NCBI RefSeq assembly: GCF_001543895.1 | Contig: NZ_JYIJ01000019.1 | Span: 372,001-436,000 of the forward strand | Reading direction: 5' to 3' | Length of the DNA stretch: 64,000 nt | Source: Carbonactinospora thermoautotrophica | GTDB taxonomy: Bacteria; Actinomycetota; Actinomycetes; Streptomycetales; Carbonactinosporaceae | Shown: positions 51,050-60,124 of the stretch, piece by piece | Layout of the letters: the number at the start of each line of letters is the position of its first letter | Position numbering within the stretch: position 1 is the first letter of the stretch | Position numbers and translations under genes: made by a program | The notes under the pieces: generated by a model | What the model was told of the DNA's origin: nothing | Databases searched by the model: none | The model's input: only the letters and a program-made list of their open reading frames with translations

Positions 51050-52495
51050 TTATGCCGTTGGGGATGATGTGGGCTGTGACCAGGGGGTGGGAATGTGGTA
51101 GCCGCGCCAGCGGTCGTGAACGGTCGCGACCGTGGCAGGGTTGAACAGCTCGATCCCGTCGGCGACGATGCGGTATCCGTCGGTGAATACCTTGCGTCGC
51201 AGCTCCCGCCACGACAGGCCGGCGTGTCTTTTGCGGATCCACCGGGCGACCCGCCACCAGGTGTAGTGGTTGAGGTAGCCGAAGGCTCCGCTTGAGCTGC
51301 CGTGCTTGAAGTAGTGGCACCAGCCCCGCAGCAACGAGTTGACCCCAAGCAGCAGGGTGGCCAGGTCAGGGTGCGCCTTCTGGCAGGTCAACGCCCGTAT
51401 CCGGTGCTTGACGCTGGTCAGCGCCTTCTTCGATGGATACGTGTAGACGTGACGGTTGTTGGTTCCTCTCTTGAAACGCCACTGGATGTGGTATCCCAGG
51501 AAGTCGAGGCCCTCCCGCAGGTGGACGACCCTCGTCTTGGTCTCCGACAGGCGCAACCCCATCGGTGCCAGGACGGTGGCGATCTCCTCTCGAAGCGTCT
51601 CGGCGTCGGTGCGGGTTCCGGCGACCATGACGACCCAGTCGTCGGCGTATCGGGTGAGCCGCCAGTTCGCCAGTCCCTTGCCCCGGCGCCGGTAGCGCGC
51701 GTTGTGGTCGCTCATCGTCTGCTGCCACGCCTGGATGAAGTAGTCGTCCAGGACGGACAAGGCGATGTTGGCCAGCAACGGTGAAAGGATCCCACCTTGG
51801 GGAGTGCCGGTTCTGGTCTCCTGCTGCTGGCCGAGTTCGGTGAGGATCCCGGCCTTGCAGAACGCCTTGACCAGCGCGAGCACCCGCTTGTCGGCGATCC
51901 GTCGACGCACCCGGTCCATCAGGGCCGCGTGGTCGATGGTGTCGAAGCACGCCTCGATGTCACCCTCCAGCACCCAGTGGTACTTGCGGCTGCCGAAGTG
52001 GTGGATCTCCGCGAGCGCGTCCTGCGCGCGCCGGTTGGGGCGAAACCCATACGAGCAGGGGCGGAAGCCCTGCTCGAAGATGGGTTCAAGGACCAGCTTC
52101 AACGACGCCTGAACGATCCTGTCGATCACCGTCGGTATGCCGAGCCGGCGCAACTTCCCCTCCGACTTCGGGATCATCCGCTCCCGGACCGGCAACGGGC
52201 GAAACGTCCGAGACCTCAACCGGCCTCGCAGGTCATCCAGCATCGCCAGCACGCCACCGGCCGCTTCGATCTGCCGGGCCGTCAGCCCATCGACGCCAGC
52301 GGTGCGTGCCCCGGTATTGCTGCGGACCCGCTCCCACGCCACGAGCAGGAAGTCCGGGTCCGCTACCAGGTTGAACACATCATCAAACCGGCGAGAACGG
52401 TCCTCGCCGGCCCACCGGTGCAGCTTGGTCTGGATCCCCAGTACCCGCCGTTCGGCCCGCAACAGGGCCCACTCGTTCGGCGCGTCGGTGTTCAC
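51050..52495 (-). CDS. ltrA: Group II intron reverse transcriptase/maturase
   Basis: The product has 481 residues from GTG 52495, which follows AGGAGG by 5 bp. Reverse transcriptase blocks: GLTARQIEAAG, FRPLPVRERMIPKSEGKLRR, YGFRPNRRAQDALAEI, WVLEGDIEACFDTIDH, TGTPQGGILSPLLANI, LTRYADDWVVM (YADD catalytic motif) and ETKTRVVHLREGLDFLGYHI. Domain X (maturase) follows, with ELRRKVFTDGYRI and a YHIPTPW end. No HNH endonuclease domain is visible, as in several bacterial intron classes that rely on single-stranded targets. The protein helps splicing and copies the intron RNA into DNA. It seems intact. Confidence 0.95.
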   Translation of the reverse strand: MNTDAPNEWALLRAERRVLGIQTKLHRWAGEDRSRRFDDVFNLVADPDFLLVAWERVRSNTGARTAGVDGLTARQIEAAGGVLAMLDDLRGRLRSRTFRPLPVRERMIPKSEGKLRRLGIPTVIDRIVQASLKLVLEPIFEQGFRPCSYGFRPNRRAQDALAEIHHFGSRKYHWVLEGDIEACFDTIDHAALMDRVRRRIADKRVLALVKAFCKAGILTELGQQQETRTGTPQGGILSPLLANIALSVLDDYFIQAWQQTMSDHNARYRRRGKGLANWRLTRYADDWVVMVAGTRTDAETLREEIATVLAPMGLRLSETKTRVVHLREGLDFLGYHIQWRFKRGTNNRHVYTYPSKKALTSVKHRIRALTCQKAHPDLATLLLGVNSLLRGWCHYFKHGSSSGAFGYLNHYTWWRVARWIRKRHAGLSWRELRRKVFTDGYRIVADGIELFNPATVATVHDRWRGYHIPTPWSQPTSSPTA

Positions 52496-53111
52496 CAACG
52501 TCCTCCTGGCATTCGCAGTCCCTCCGCCGCACGAACCCGCTGCCGCCCTTCCCCATGCGGCCGGCTTTCCCGACCTCGGAGTACTACGGCGGCTCCGCCC
52601 GGCCTGACGCCTTCGGCAGGCGACGCACCTATCCCGCACCCCACCCGGATGGCAGGACACCGAAGCAGCGCCAGACCGTTCCCACGTTCACTGGCGACCC
52701 TTTGATGGACGAGGCGCCCAGCTTTGCCCCTGCGGCCTCGCTGCGAGTACGCCGTAGACCTTCCCCGCAGCCTCCCGCGCCGGAAGGCTACGACCAGCGC
52801 CAGGAGTTCCCCACCGCACAACACGCCGCGGCAGGTACGCACCGCCAACCCAGGCCATATCCGCCAGGTTTGACCTGGTGATCACCTTGAGGGGCTTTAC
52901 CACACCGGTTCCTCACGTACGCCGTTCCATCTCGCCAACCGGACCCGCGCCATCTGGCAGTACTGGCACGTCCCGGCCTCGTCGAGGCTGCTTCCCGCCC
53001 TCACCCGCGTCCCCGGGCTCAGACTGCCTCCCGCTTCAAGCGGCCTGCTACGACAGACCACCGGCGACGGCCTCGCACCGCCGCAAGGTCAACCAGCGCC
53101 TCGTGGCGCAC

Positions 53112-53323
53112 TAGCCGAGATGGTCGCTCATCTCGCCCTCCAGGGCGGACTCCAGCAACCGCTTGGTGAGCTGCTGCAGCAACCCACCCTCCCCGGTCAA
53201 CCGCACCCCCTCGGCCTGGACCCGCTCCACCAGCTCATCGATCAACTACTGGTCCACCGACTGCGGCTGCTGCGGCACCGCCGCCTCGACGGCCCCGGCC
53301 CCCATCACGTTCCCACTGGTCAT
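53112..53323 (-). pseudogene. IS256 transposase, first exon with an amber stop
   Basis: From ATG 53323 the frame reads 25 codons, then TAG (53248-53246), then LIDELVERVQAEGVRLTGEG, GLLQQLTKRLLESALEGEMS, DHLGY, the conserved beginning of IS256-type transposases. The frame runs into the intron 5' end at 53111. The in-frame TAG means the host gene was dead independently of its later deletion. Confidence 0.82.
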
Positions 53324-53390
53324 CGGCGCATCTTCCGTGATCGGGAGTTACACCGGTCGTTTTACAGTCCCTAACCAGCCCTACTAGGTG

Positions 53391-54337
53391 TGTTGTTCGG
53401 AGAGGTTGGTGACGCGGGTGGCGGGTGGGTGGCCGCCGAGCGCGGTGTGGGGCCGGTGGTAGTTGTACCAGTCCAGCCAGTCGCCGAACACCGCGCAGCG
53501 GGCGGCCTCGGAGGGTTAGGGCTGGTGGTAGGCCCATTCGTCGAGCAGGGTGCGGTGGAAGCGTTCCACCTTGCCGTTGGTCTGCGGCCGCCACGGGCGG
53601 GTGTACTCCGGGCGGATACCCCGCCGGGCGCAGGCGGTGCGCCAGGTGGTCTTGGTGTAGGCCCACGCGTTGTCGGTCAACACGCGCTCGACAGTGACGC
53701 CGTGGGCGGCGAACCAGGCCACCGCGCGGGTCAGGAAGCCCGCACAGGTGGCCGCGGTCTCATCGGTGAGGATCTCGCTGTAGGCCAGGCGGGAATGGTC
53801 GTCGAGGGCGGTATGGACGAAGGCGAAGCCGCACCCGTCACGCCTCTTGCGCCCCTCGGCCCGGCCCAGTACCTTGTGCCCGCCGTCGGCGGGGATGCGG
53901 GCGAGCTTCTTCACGTCCATGTGCACCAGCTCCCCGGGTGCGCGGCGTTCGTAGCGGCGGATCGGCTCCCCGGTAGCCCGGTCGCAGCAGTCCAGGCGCG
54001 GTAGCCCCGGCGGGTGAGCACCCGGTGCACGGTGGAGGGCGCTACCCTGACCCGGGCGGGGAATCCGCACCGGCCCGAGCCGGTGCGCTCGCCGCAACGC
54101 CACGATCCGTTCTTCCACCTCCGCTGGTGTGCGCGTCGGGGAGCGGTGCGGGCGGCTGGGCCGGTCGGCCATCCCCGCCGCGCCCTGCTGGCGGTACCGG
54201 TCGGCCCATCGCTTGGCCGTGGTGTGCGAGACCCCGAACCGTTCGGCTGCAGCCCGCAGCGGCCACCCCTCCTCCACGACACACCGGGCCAGGCGAAAAC
54301 GACCCTTCGGAGTCAGCGGCGCGTTACGGTGGGGCAC
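53391..54337 (-). pseudogene. IS481-type transposase, decayed
   Basis: From GTG 54337: HRNAPLTPKGRFRLARCVVE, RFGVSHTTAKRWADRYR (HTH), a shifted segment near 54060-53990, then GELVHMDVKKLARIPADGGH, HTALDDHSRLAYSEILTDET, VLTDNAWAYT and WRPQTNGKVERFHRTLLDEW, the D-D-E core of IS481. TAA at 53518-53516 replaces a Tyr codon and cuts off the C-terminus (EAARCAVFGDWLDWYNYHRP), which is still readable to about 53400. At least one stop and a pair of frameshifts. Confidence 0.85.
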
Positions 54338-54430
54338 AAGACCTCCCGAGTGCTCGGTGTGATCGCTTGGCAGCACCACACCTGCCTGGGAGGTCCACCT
54401 CGTTTCAAGACCAACACGCCGCTGTCACCA

Positions 54431-55314
54431 ATGTCCCGGGGCAGCACAATTAGCCGGTGGGAGGCCAGAGCCCGCCGGTACGGGCTGTCCGCGCTGGTGC
54501 CCAAGCCGCGGCGCCGCCCGACCCAGCCGAACGCGATGACACCCGAGGAGGTCTCGCTGATCCTGGCCGAGGCGGTGGCGCATCCGACCCCGGGCGCCCG
54601 GCAGCTCGTGGCGCGGCTGGCCGCCCGCGGGGTGCACCGCTCGGCGTCAGGGGTGCACAAGGTGCTCGCCCGGCACAACCTGGGCACCCGCCGGCAGCGG
54701 GTCGCCGCGTTGGCATCGCTCACCGCCACCGAGACCGGGCAGGTGACCGCCGCGGCGATGGCCGGCCCGTTCGGGTTCTGCCTGCACGCGACCAGGGCGG
54801 GTGAGCAGGTGTGCCTGGACACCTTCTACGTGGGCAAGCTCAAGGGCGTCGGCGCGATCTGGGGAGTTCACCGCCGTGGACGTGGCCACCCGCTGGGCAG
54901 TCGTGCGGCTGATCACCGGCGAGAAGACCGACGAGGCCGCCGCGGCGTTCCTGCGCCAGCTCAGGCACGCGCTGGCCGCGGTGCGGGTGGAGCTGACCGG
55001 GATCCGCACCGACCGCGGCCCGGAGTTCACCGGTGCAGCCTTCAAGCAGGCGGCGGCCGAGCTGGAGCTGCGCCACAACCTGTGCCCGCCGCGCTCGCCG
55101 AACCACAACGCCGTGGTGGAACGCTCCCCCCGGCACCGTGTTGCACGAGTTCTACCGACCGTTCTTCCACCGCGGCTACGTCGAAGACCTGGCCACCCTC
55201 GACCAGGCGCTGCAACGGTGGATCGGCCACGACAACCGCGACCGGGCCAACCATGGTGTCTACATGAAGGGAGCGACCCCAGCCGCCAAACTGCGCACCC
55301 TGCGTAACCGCTAA
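54431..55314 (+). pseudogene. Second IS481-like transposase, frameshifted
   Basis: From ATG 54431: ISRWEARARRYGLSALVPKP, LILAEAVAHPTPGARQLVAR, EQVCLDTFYVGKLKGVGAIW (first Asp). A shift near 54860 leads to EFTAVDVATRWAVVRLITGE, IRTDRGPEFTGAAFKQAAAE (second Asp) and PNHNAVVER (Glu). A second shift near 55120 leads to GTVLHEFYRPFFHRGYVEDL and HDNRDRANHGVYMKGATPAA. The copy faces away from the first IS481 and interrupts the UvrD fragment to its right. Confidence 0.82.
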
Positions 55315-55368
55315 CCTCAACCCGCAACCGGAGGCGATCTGTCACCTCAACCCGTAGACAGGAAGCCC

Positions 55369-55602
55369 TAGGTCGGGTCGGTTCTCCTGCAGGCAGCGAG
55401 CCCGCGGTTCCCCGGCCGCCACCCGAGTGAAGCTGATCAAAGCGCGGCCGCCGCGCAGCGCGCTCGCCGCGGGCTGGATGATGTGGCGGCGCACGATCGT
55501 GTGAGTCTTGCCCGCCCCAGGACAGGCGGGCACGAACAACGGTGCCGGGGCGGCGGCGACCTGTTCTTGCTGCGCTTTCGCGTCCTGCTGAGTGAAGCTC
55601 AC
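55369..55602 (-). pseudogene. UvrD-type helicase N-terminal fragment (GajB-like), cut by IS481
   Basis: From GTG 55602: SFTQQDAKAQQEQVAAAPAP, then LFVPACPGAGKTHTIVRRHI (Walker A), then RALISFTRVAAGEPRARCLQ and ENRPDLGLP, where the IS481-like element begins. Only the first 78 or so residues of an SF1 helicase are left. The start overlaps the stop of the preceding gene (GTGA). A nuclease C-terminus directly upstream suggests a Gabija-type GajA-GajB pair. Confidence 0.72.
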
Positions 55603-55880
55603 CGCGTCTCCTTCGCTGACGTCTTGGTGATCCACTCCAGGGCTTGGCGCAGGTACTGTGGGACCACGAACCGGGTCGTGGGGGTGAGAAGACCGGCGAG
55701 TGCCTGGGTGAACTCCCCCTTGGACGCGACCGACTTGGACTCCTCGCCGGACTTGAACAGCGCGTGGAATGCCGCGCGCCGAGCGGCCTGGTCGGCTGCC
55801 TTGTCCACCGCCTCCCACCGGTGTCCGGAACCCGGGTAGATCTTCAGGTAACGGTGATCGGGGCTACGACTACGACCATC
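55599..55880 (-). pseudogene. C-terminal fragment of an OLD-type nuclease (GajA-like)
   Basis: The open frame reads SPDHRYLKIYPGSGHRWEAV, DKAADQAARRAAFHALFKSG and SKGEFTQALAGLLTPTTRFV, VPQYLRQALEWITK. A K-G-x-F-x-x-A-L-A helix followed by VPxYLxxALEW is the usual end of OLD/TOPRIM ATP-dependent nucleases. The 5' part is missing; the chitinase gene region adjoins. The stop overlaps the start of the UvrD fragment. The assignment rests on a short piece, so it is tentative. Confidence 0.5.
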
Positions 55881-55940
55881 GCTGCGCCGCCTTGCGCAGG
55901 ATGGGCATCACCCCCGCATCGCCCGCAAGAACACCCCTCG

Positions 55941-57524
55941 TTATCGGGTTTCCTCCATGAACGAGTCGAAGATCTTCGTGAACTCCCACGGGTCCTGCTC
56001 CACCGGCGTGCACTTGTACGTCTCGCCGAAGCACGCGTTCTTGTCCCGCGTCGCCTCCCAGCAGGTGAGGTGTCCCACGCCGTGCTCGCGGGCGAAACTC
56101 ACCAGGCCCCGGGCGTGGTCGAGCGTGAACACCCGCCCGTTGTTGTTCTTGCCGAGCATCGGGCACACGCCCAACCTCGCCCACACCCGCTCCGGCTCCT
56201 CACCGAACAGCGGCGCGATCTGCCGCACCGTGCTTGTGGCGGCCTGGTAGGTCAGCTCACCCATGTCGCCGGGGAACGCCGACCCGAACTCCATCGCCAT
56301 GATCGTGACCAGCGAGACGCGGGCACCGCGGTCCAGCATCGTCTGCAGCACGTCGAGCCCGGAGTTGGTCAGCCCGGTCGGGTTGACCGGCAGCGTGAGC
56401 GACACGAGCAGGTCCGGGTAGTCGGCCTGCAACTTGGCGATCGCGGCCGCCCGCCGCTGGTTCGCCGCCTGGTCGTGCTCGGCGGCGCCCTCGATGTCGA
56501 AGTCCAGCCGGGTCACGCCCGGGTAGGCGTCGAGCACCGACTTGTACACCTGGTACGCCTCCTCGGCTGACCGCGTGGCCTGGGAGATCTCCGTGCCGAC
56601 CGCCCCACCGAACGAGATCGTCACCACCCCGCCGGCCTGCACAAACCCGGTGATGTTGTGGTACTCGAATGGGTGTTCCAACGGTACGTACTCGCCGCGC
56701 TGCGGGTCCCAGTTGTGGGTGATCCCGTAGGCGTGCTTGTACCCGCCCCACGACGGCATCGGATCATTCGGCCCGGCGGCCTGCACGAACCCCAGCGTCC
56801 ACGCCCGGCACCCGGACTCCCGCGTGTACGCGGCCAGGTGCGGCGTCGGCCATCCGGCGAAGTCCACGTACGGCGCTACCTTCACACCCCACAGGCCGGC
56901 CGGCGGCAGCGGCTTACTCGTCCGCGCCTCCACCGGCTCTGACCACCCCGACTGGTTCCCGGCGAAGTCCACCGCCTGCAACGCGATCTGGTACTCGCTG
57001 TCCGCGGCCAGCCCGCCGATCACCCCGCTGGTCGCGTTCCCCGGCAGCGGCTCCGGATACGGGTCCGGCTCGGAGTCACCCGTGACCTTCACGTTGTACT
57101 GCTTCACGCCCACGTTGTCCGTGGCCGCGTCCCACTCCACGGTCACCGACCGGGGGCTCACCGCCGTGACCCGCAGCCCGCTCGGTGTCGACGGCGGTTC
57201 GATGTCCGGCCGGTCACCGCACGGGTTCCCGTTGATCTCGCAGTCGGACGGGTGCACGGCCGGGTCACCCGCGGGTTCGACCCGCATCGTCACCTCGACC
57301 GCCTGACCCCCCTGCAGCGGCCCGTTCGAGGTGACCTCATACCGGCCGCCGCCGAGGTGCCGCACGGTTCCGGCACCCCACGAATCGGCCACCCGCGCCC
57401 CGCCGTCGAGCGTGAACGTCAGGACCCAGGAGTCCGCCGTGTTCGTGGAGTTGTTGATGACCGTGTACGTTCCGGTGTAGCCGCCCTGCCACTCGGAAGC
57501 GACTTTGAACTGTGCGAACAGCAA
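55941..57524 (-). CDS. GH18 chitinase with CBM2-like and FnIII domains, no signal peptide
   Basis: Domains in order: a CBM2-like cellulose/chitin-binding module (SEWQGGYTGTYTVINNSTNT ... VADSWGAGTVRHLGG), a fibronectin III module (PSTPSGLRVTAVSPRSVTVE ... YQIALQAVDFAGNQSGW), and a GH18 catalytic domain with VTRLDFDIEGAAEHDQ, which carries the DxDxE active-site motif, and a late WEATRDKNACF. Secreted chitinases of this layout are standard in soil actinobacteria. The start shown (TTG 57524, GGGGAAGGA upstream) gives 527 residues without a secretion signal; the frame remains open to 58007 but that part looks non-coding. The 5' end was probably lost by rearrangement, so secretion is doubtful. The active site is complete. 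Confidence 0.82.
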   Translation of the reverse strand: MLFAQFKVASEWQGGYTGTYTVINNSTNTADSWVLTFTLDGGARVADSWGAGTVRHLGGGRYEVTSNGPLQGGQAVEVTMRVEPAGDPAVHPSDCEINGNPCGDRPDIEPPSTPSGLRVTAVSPRSVTVEWDAATDNVGVKQYNVKVTGDSEPDPYPEPLPGNATSGVIGGLAADSEYQIALQAVDFAGNQSGWSEPVEARTSKPLPPAGLWGVKVAPYVDFAGWPTPHLAAYTRESGCRAWTLGFVQAAGPNDPMPSWGGYKHAYGITHNWDPQRGEYVPLEHPFEYHNITGFVQAGGVVTISFGGAVGTEISQATRSAEEAYQVYKSVLDAYPGVTRLDFDIEGAAEHDQAANQRRAAAIAKLQADYPDLLVSLTLPVNPTGLTNSGLDVLQTMLDRGARVSLVTIMAMEFGSAFPGDMGELTYQAATSTVRQIAPLFGEEPERVWARLGVCPMLGKNNNGRVFTLDHARGLVSFAREHGVGHLTCWEATRDKNACFGETYKCTPVEQDPWEFTKIFDSFMEETR

Positions 57525-57873
57525 CGCACCCGTCCTTCCCCTGTAACCCCATGCGGGTTTCTCGCCGGGAAAATTTCCCACCAGGCCGTGCCGGATTGTT
57601 CTTTTTGCTCCAGTCCAGCGAAGATCATCACGAGTCGCATTGTGGTAGGTCAAGTGCCTGTTTCTGTCCCGGGATGCGGTGAGGTCGACAGGAGCGAACA
57701 GCGGGTGGAGGCGCCCCGTGGAGAGCCTGTAGTCACGCCGAGCGCGAACAGCGCGGATCTCGGCGTAATCCCGTCGTGGTGCCGCTTTCGCGGCGGCATT
57801 ACCACGACACGCAAAACGCGAATCCGTTCCGGAATTCCCTGGGGTCTCCCGGGGCGCGACCACAGGAGGAACT

Positions 57874-58270
57874 GTGATGGGAGTGCTCAAGCGTGGGCTC
57901 GCACTGGTCGGGGCCGACGATGTTCTCGCCGACGCGCTCGTCGCCGGCACGGGCCCGACCGCGCAGGCCGCCCGGCCGGACACCCACAAGGTGAAGAGCT
58001 TCGACACCGCCTACTACGTGCACGACGCCGGCCACGGCAGGACCGCGCCGATCGACTGGCGCAAGGCGGGGGCAGCGGGCAGCGGTTCGTCTTCGTCAAG
58101 GCCACCGACAGGGGTGACCCACCCCGACCCGCGGTTCGGCCGGGACTGGCGGGGAACCGCGAGCACCGGCCTGATCCGCGGGGCCCGTACCACTTCTTCT
58201 CCACCCGCACACCGGGGCGGCGCAGGCGGAGAAGCTCATCTCGGTGGTCCACGCCGCCGGCTACACCGCC
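57874..58270 (+). pseudogene. Decayed GH25-type lysozyme
   Basis: From ATG 57874: LKRGLALVGADDVLADALVA (a poor signal-like start), KVKSFDTAYYVHDAGHGRTA and PIDWRKAGAAGSG. After a shift comes RFVFVKATDRG, then FGRDWRGTASTGLIRGA in the first frame, and YHFFSTRTPG in the other. The order ID-W-x-K, FVFVKATxG, G-x-YHFF is that of GH25 muramidases. At least two frameshifts. The frame then runs into an integrase end. Confidence 0.65.
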
Positions 58271-58298
58271 CGCAGGCCCGGCGAGCCGCCCCCGGCCT

Positions 58299-58434
58299 TG
58301 GACTGCGCGGCGGCACCGACCTAGTCATCATCGCCGAGCTGCTCGACCACGCCCGCCTGGAAACCACCCGCGGCTACACCCCCAGCGCTGAGGACCGCGA
58401 ACACGCCCTGAACCTGCCCCCCATCGACCGCTGA
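58299..58434 (+). pseudogene. Tyrosine recombinase C-terminal fragment
   Basis: GTDLVIIAELLDHARLETTR followed by GYTPSAEDREHALN is the end of an XerD/phage-type integrase: LLDHARLETTRGYT holds the His-x-x-x...Tyr active-site region. Only about 45 residues are left, fused out of context to the lysozyme remnant. Confidence 0.72.
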
Positions 58435-58495
58435 CCCGCGAAGGAGCGGCTTTCTGCACGACGTCAAGGCCGTTGGTCTGCCAGCATCGCGTCGT

Positions 58496-58723
58496 GTGTT
58501 CGCCTACGTCGACGAGTCTGAGTCCGACCAGCGCCGCGACCCGGGCGTGTACCTGCTCGGGGCGGCGCTGGTACCAGCTCCTGTCATGGAGCAGGCGCGG
58601 GACGTCCTGCGTGGCTTGCTGCTGCCCGGGCAGCGCAAGCTGCACTGGCACAACGAGTCGGACAAGCGGCGCCGGCTCATCACCGAGACTGATTTCAACG
58701 GTGAGAAGTGGTTCTGGTTCTGA
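58496..58723 (+). CDS. Short DUF3800-like protein, probably truncated
   Basis: GTG 58496 begins FAYVDESESDQRRDPGVYLL followed by GAALVPAPVMEQARDVLRGL and RKLHWHNESDKRRRLI. Y-V-D-E-S near the start is the acidic motif of DUF3800 proteins, which are suspected nucleases. The family is usually 200 or more residues; this product has 75. The sequence changes character at 58688, exactly where a 24-bp repeat begins (second copy at 61207), so the gene seems cut at a recombination point. Confidence 0.5.
   Translation: MFAYVDESESDQRRDPGVYLLGAALVPAPVMEQARDVLRGLLLPGQRKLHWHNESDKRRRLITETDFNGEKWFWF
58688..58711 (+). repeat. Att-like direct repeat, copy 1
   Basis: 24 bases starting ACTGATTTCAACGGTGA; 21 of 24 match the copy at 61207-61230. 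Both copies are followed within 40 bp by CCCCACCCGTG. They bracket the acyl-CoA dehydrogenase/AhpD-like pair. Confidence 0.55.
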
Positions 58724-58939
58724 CCCCACCCGTGGGCTCGCCGGGGTGCGGGCGGGAAGCGGGGCGGCCCTTCCCCGATATGGCGGTTCACCAGCCCGCC
58801 ACTCTGCCAGCACAGGGCTGCTCCCTGTCCCTTTTCTCATGGCTGGCCGCCGCGCTCACGCTGCGGCGGCCAGCCGTCGACCGCGTGCGGCATGCGCACC
58901 CGCATCGCTCCGGAAACCGGCTGTGCGACGGAAGAGGTC

Positions 58940-60124
58940 TCACTCGCCGAGCACGCCGAGTGCCGTCTTGCCGACGAGATCGTGCACGAGATTGGCTCCT
59001 GGCGGATGGAACGCGCCGGCCCGTACGTCGCGGTAAAGCCGCTCAAGCTCGTTGGTCTTGAACAGGGCGGCCCCGCCGGCGACCCGCAGCGCCAGGTCGA
59101 CGACCCGCTTCGCTCCCTCGACGGCGTTGTACTTGGCGGCAAAGAGCTTGCTGGTCCACCGCTCGCCGTGGTCCACCCCGGCCGCCCAGTCGTCGACGAC
59201 CTGATCGAGCTGGGCCTCGATGGCCTCCAGCTGCAGTGCCGCCTCGGCTACGGTCCATTGCGTGAACGGGTGGTGGGCGAAGGTCCGACCGCCGAGCTCT
59301 TTGGACCTGCGCTGTTTGGCGCTCTCGACGGCAAGGTCGAAGGCACGCCGAGCGATCGCGTAGTAGATGTTGCCGAACAATGGCAGCACCCAGGCGAAGA
59401 CGCTGCCGAGGAACGCATCGGTGGGCGGACCGGCAGGCAGCACCCGCGCGACGTGCTCGGGCTCGGCCACCACGCCTTCCAGCAGAGTGTCGTCGCTGCG
59501 GGTCGGGCGCATGCCCAGCGTGTCCCACGTTTCGATGATCCGGTACCCGGGCGCGTCCCGCCGGATGAACGCGTGCACGACCTTGGGGTTCGCGGGATCG
59601 GAATCGTCCAGGCCGTGAACACCCAGCCAGGTCCACACCGGCGAAAGCGAGGTGAAGATCTTCCGCCCGTAGAAGCGGTACCCCCCACCCTGGACAGGCT
59701 CGGCACGGGTGTTCGAATGCGCCAACACCAGGTCGTTGCCGGGTTCCCCGTGGCCCGCGGCGAACACCTCACCCGCCGCTGCCTCCTTCAGCAGCCACGT
59801 GAGCGACTCGTCCCCGGACCGGTAGACGTCGGCAGCCGCCCCGGTCCAGTAGATGTGCATGTTCACCGCGAGCGCGGTGGCCGGCGACCGGTAGGCCAGA
59901 CGCCGCTGCTCGCGGGCCACTTCAGGCAGGCTGAAGCCGAGTCCACCGAACTCTTCGGGCACCGCGATCTTGAGGTAGCCGATCTGCTGGAGCTCTTCGA
60001 AGTCCTCGACGAAGAAGACGTTGTCCCGGTCGTAGTCGGCGACCCGAGAGGCGAACCGGTCGAGGAGTTCTTCGGTGAGAACACGCCGGCCGCCACGTGG
60101 CGCGCTTCCGGACTCAGTCCCCAT
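58940..60124 (-). CDS. Acyl-CoA dehydrogenase family protein
   Basis: The 394-residue protein begins at ATG 60124 after GGGAGGG. N-terminal helical domain with IAVPEEFGGLGFSLPEVARE, middle beta domain with GGGYRFYGRKIFTSLSPVW and VVHAFIRRDAPGYRIIETWD followed by MRPTRSDDTLLEGVVA, C-terminal helical domain with FNIYYAIARR-like helix and ERLYRDVRAGAFHPPGANLV at the end. This is the FAD-binding acyl-CoA dehydrogenase fold; the sequence is nearer to the HpaH/DszC-like side group than to a classical fatty-acid enzyme, because no clear catalytic Glu context is seen. The start overlaps the end of the AhpD-like gene, so they are co-expressed. Substrate unknown. Confidence 0.85.
   Translation of the reverse strand: MGTESGSAPRGGRRVLTEELLDRFASRVADYDRDNVFFVEDFEELQQIGYLKIAVPEEFGGLGFSLPEVAREQRRLAYRSPATALAVNMHIYWTGAAADVYRSGDESLTWLLKEAAAGEVFAAGHGEPGNDLVLAHSNTRAEPVQGGGYRFYGRKIFTSLSPVWTWLGVHGLDDSDPANPKVVHAFIRRDAPGYRIIETWDTLGMRPTRSDDTLLEGVVAEPEHVARVLPAGPPTDAFLGSVFAWVLPLFGNIYYAIARRAFDLAVESAKQRRSKELGGRTFAHHPFTQWTVAEAALQLEAIEAQLDQVVDDWAAGVDHGERWTSKLFAAKYNAVEGAKRVVDLALRVAGGAALFKTNELERLYRDVRAGAFHPPGANLVHDLVGKTALGVLGE

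Larger units (their letters stand above)
50943..53111 (-). mobile_element. Group II intron (2169 bp) with maturase gene
   Basis: The 5' end on the minus strand is GTGCGCC (53111-53105), the bacterial group II start consensus; the 3' end is ACCCCAC (50949-50943). Removing it joins GGCTA to CGACAAG and restores the transposase frame through Gly-Tyr-Asp-Lys, which fixes both ends exactly. It holds a reverse transcriptase gene in domain IV and a domain V hairpin at 51007-51040 just after that gene. Bases 52496-53111 make up domains I-III. Confidence 0.88.
50684..53371 (-). mobile_element. IS256-type deletion derivative carrying a group II intron
   Basis: Terminal inverted repeats remain at 50684-50710 and 53345-53371 (22 of 27 bases match). 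The transposase gene reads leftwards but only about 130 codons are left: a first exon, then the intron, then a short second exon; the rest of the catalytic domain is deleted. With ends but no transposase the unit could only move with help from a full copy elsewhere. Confidence 0.7.
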
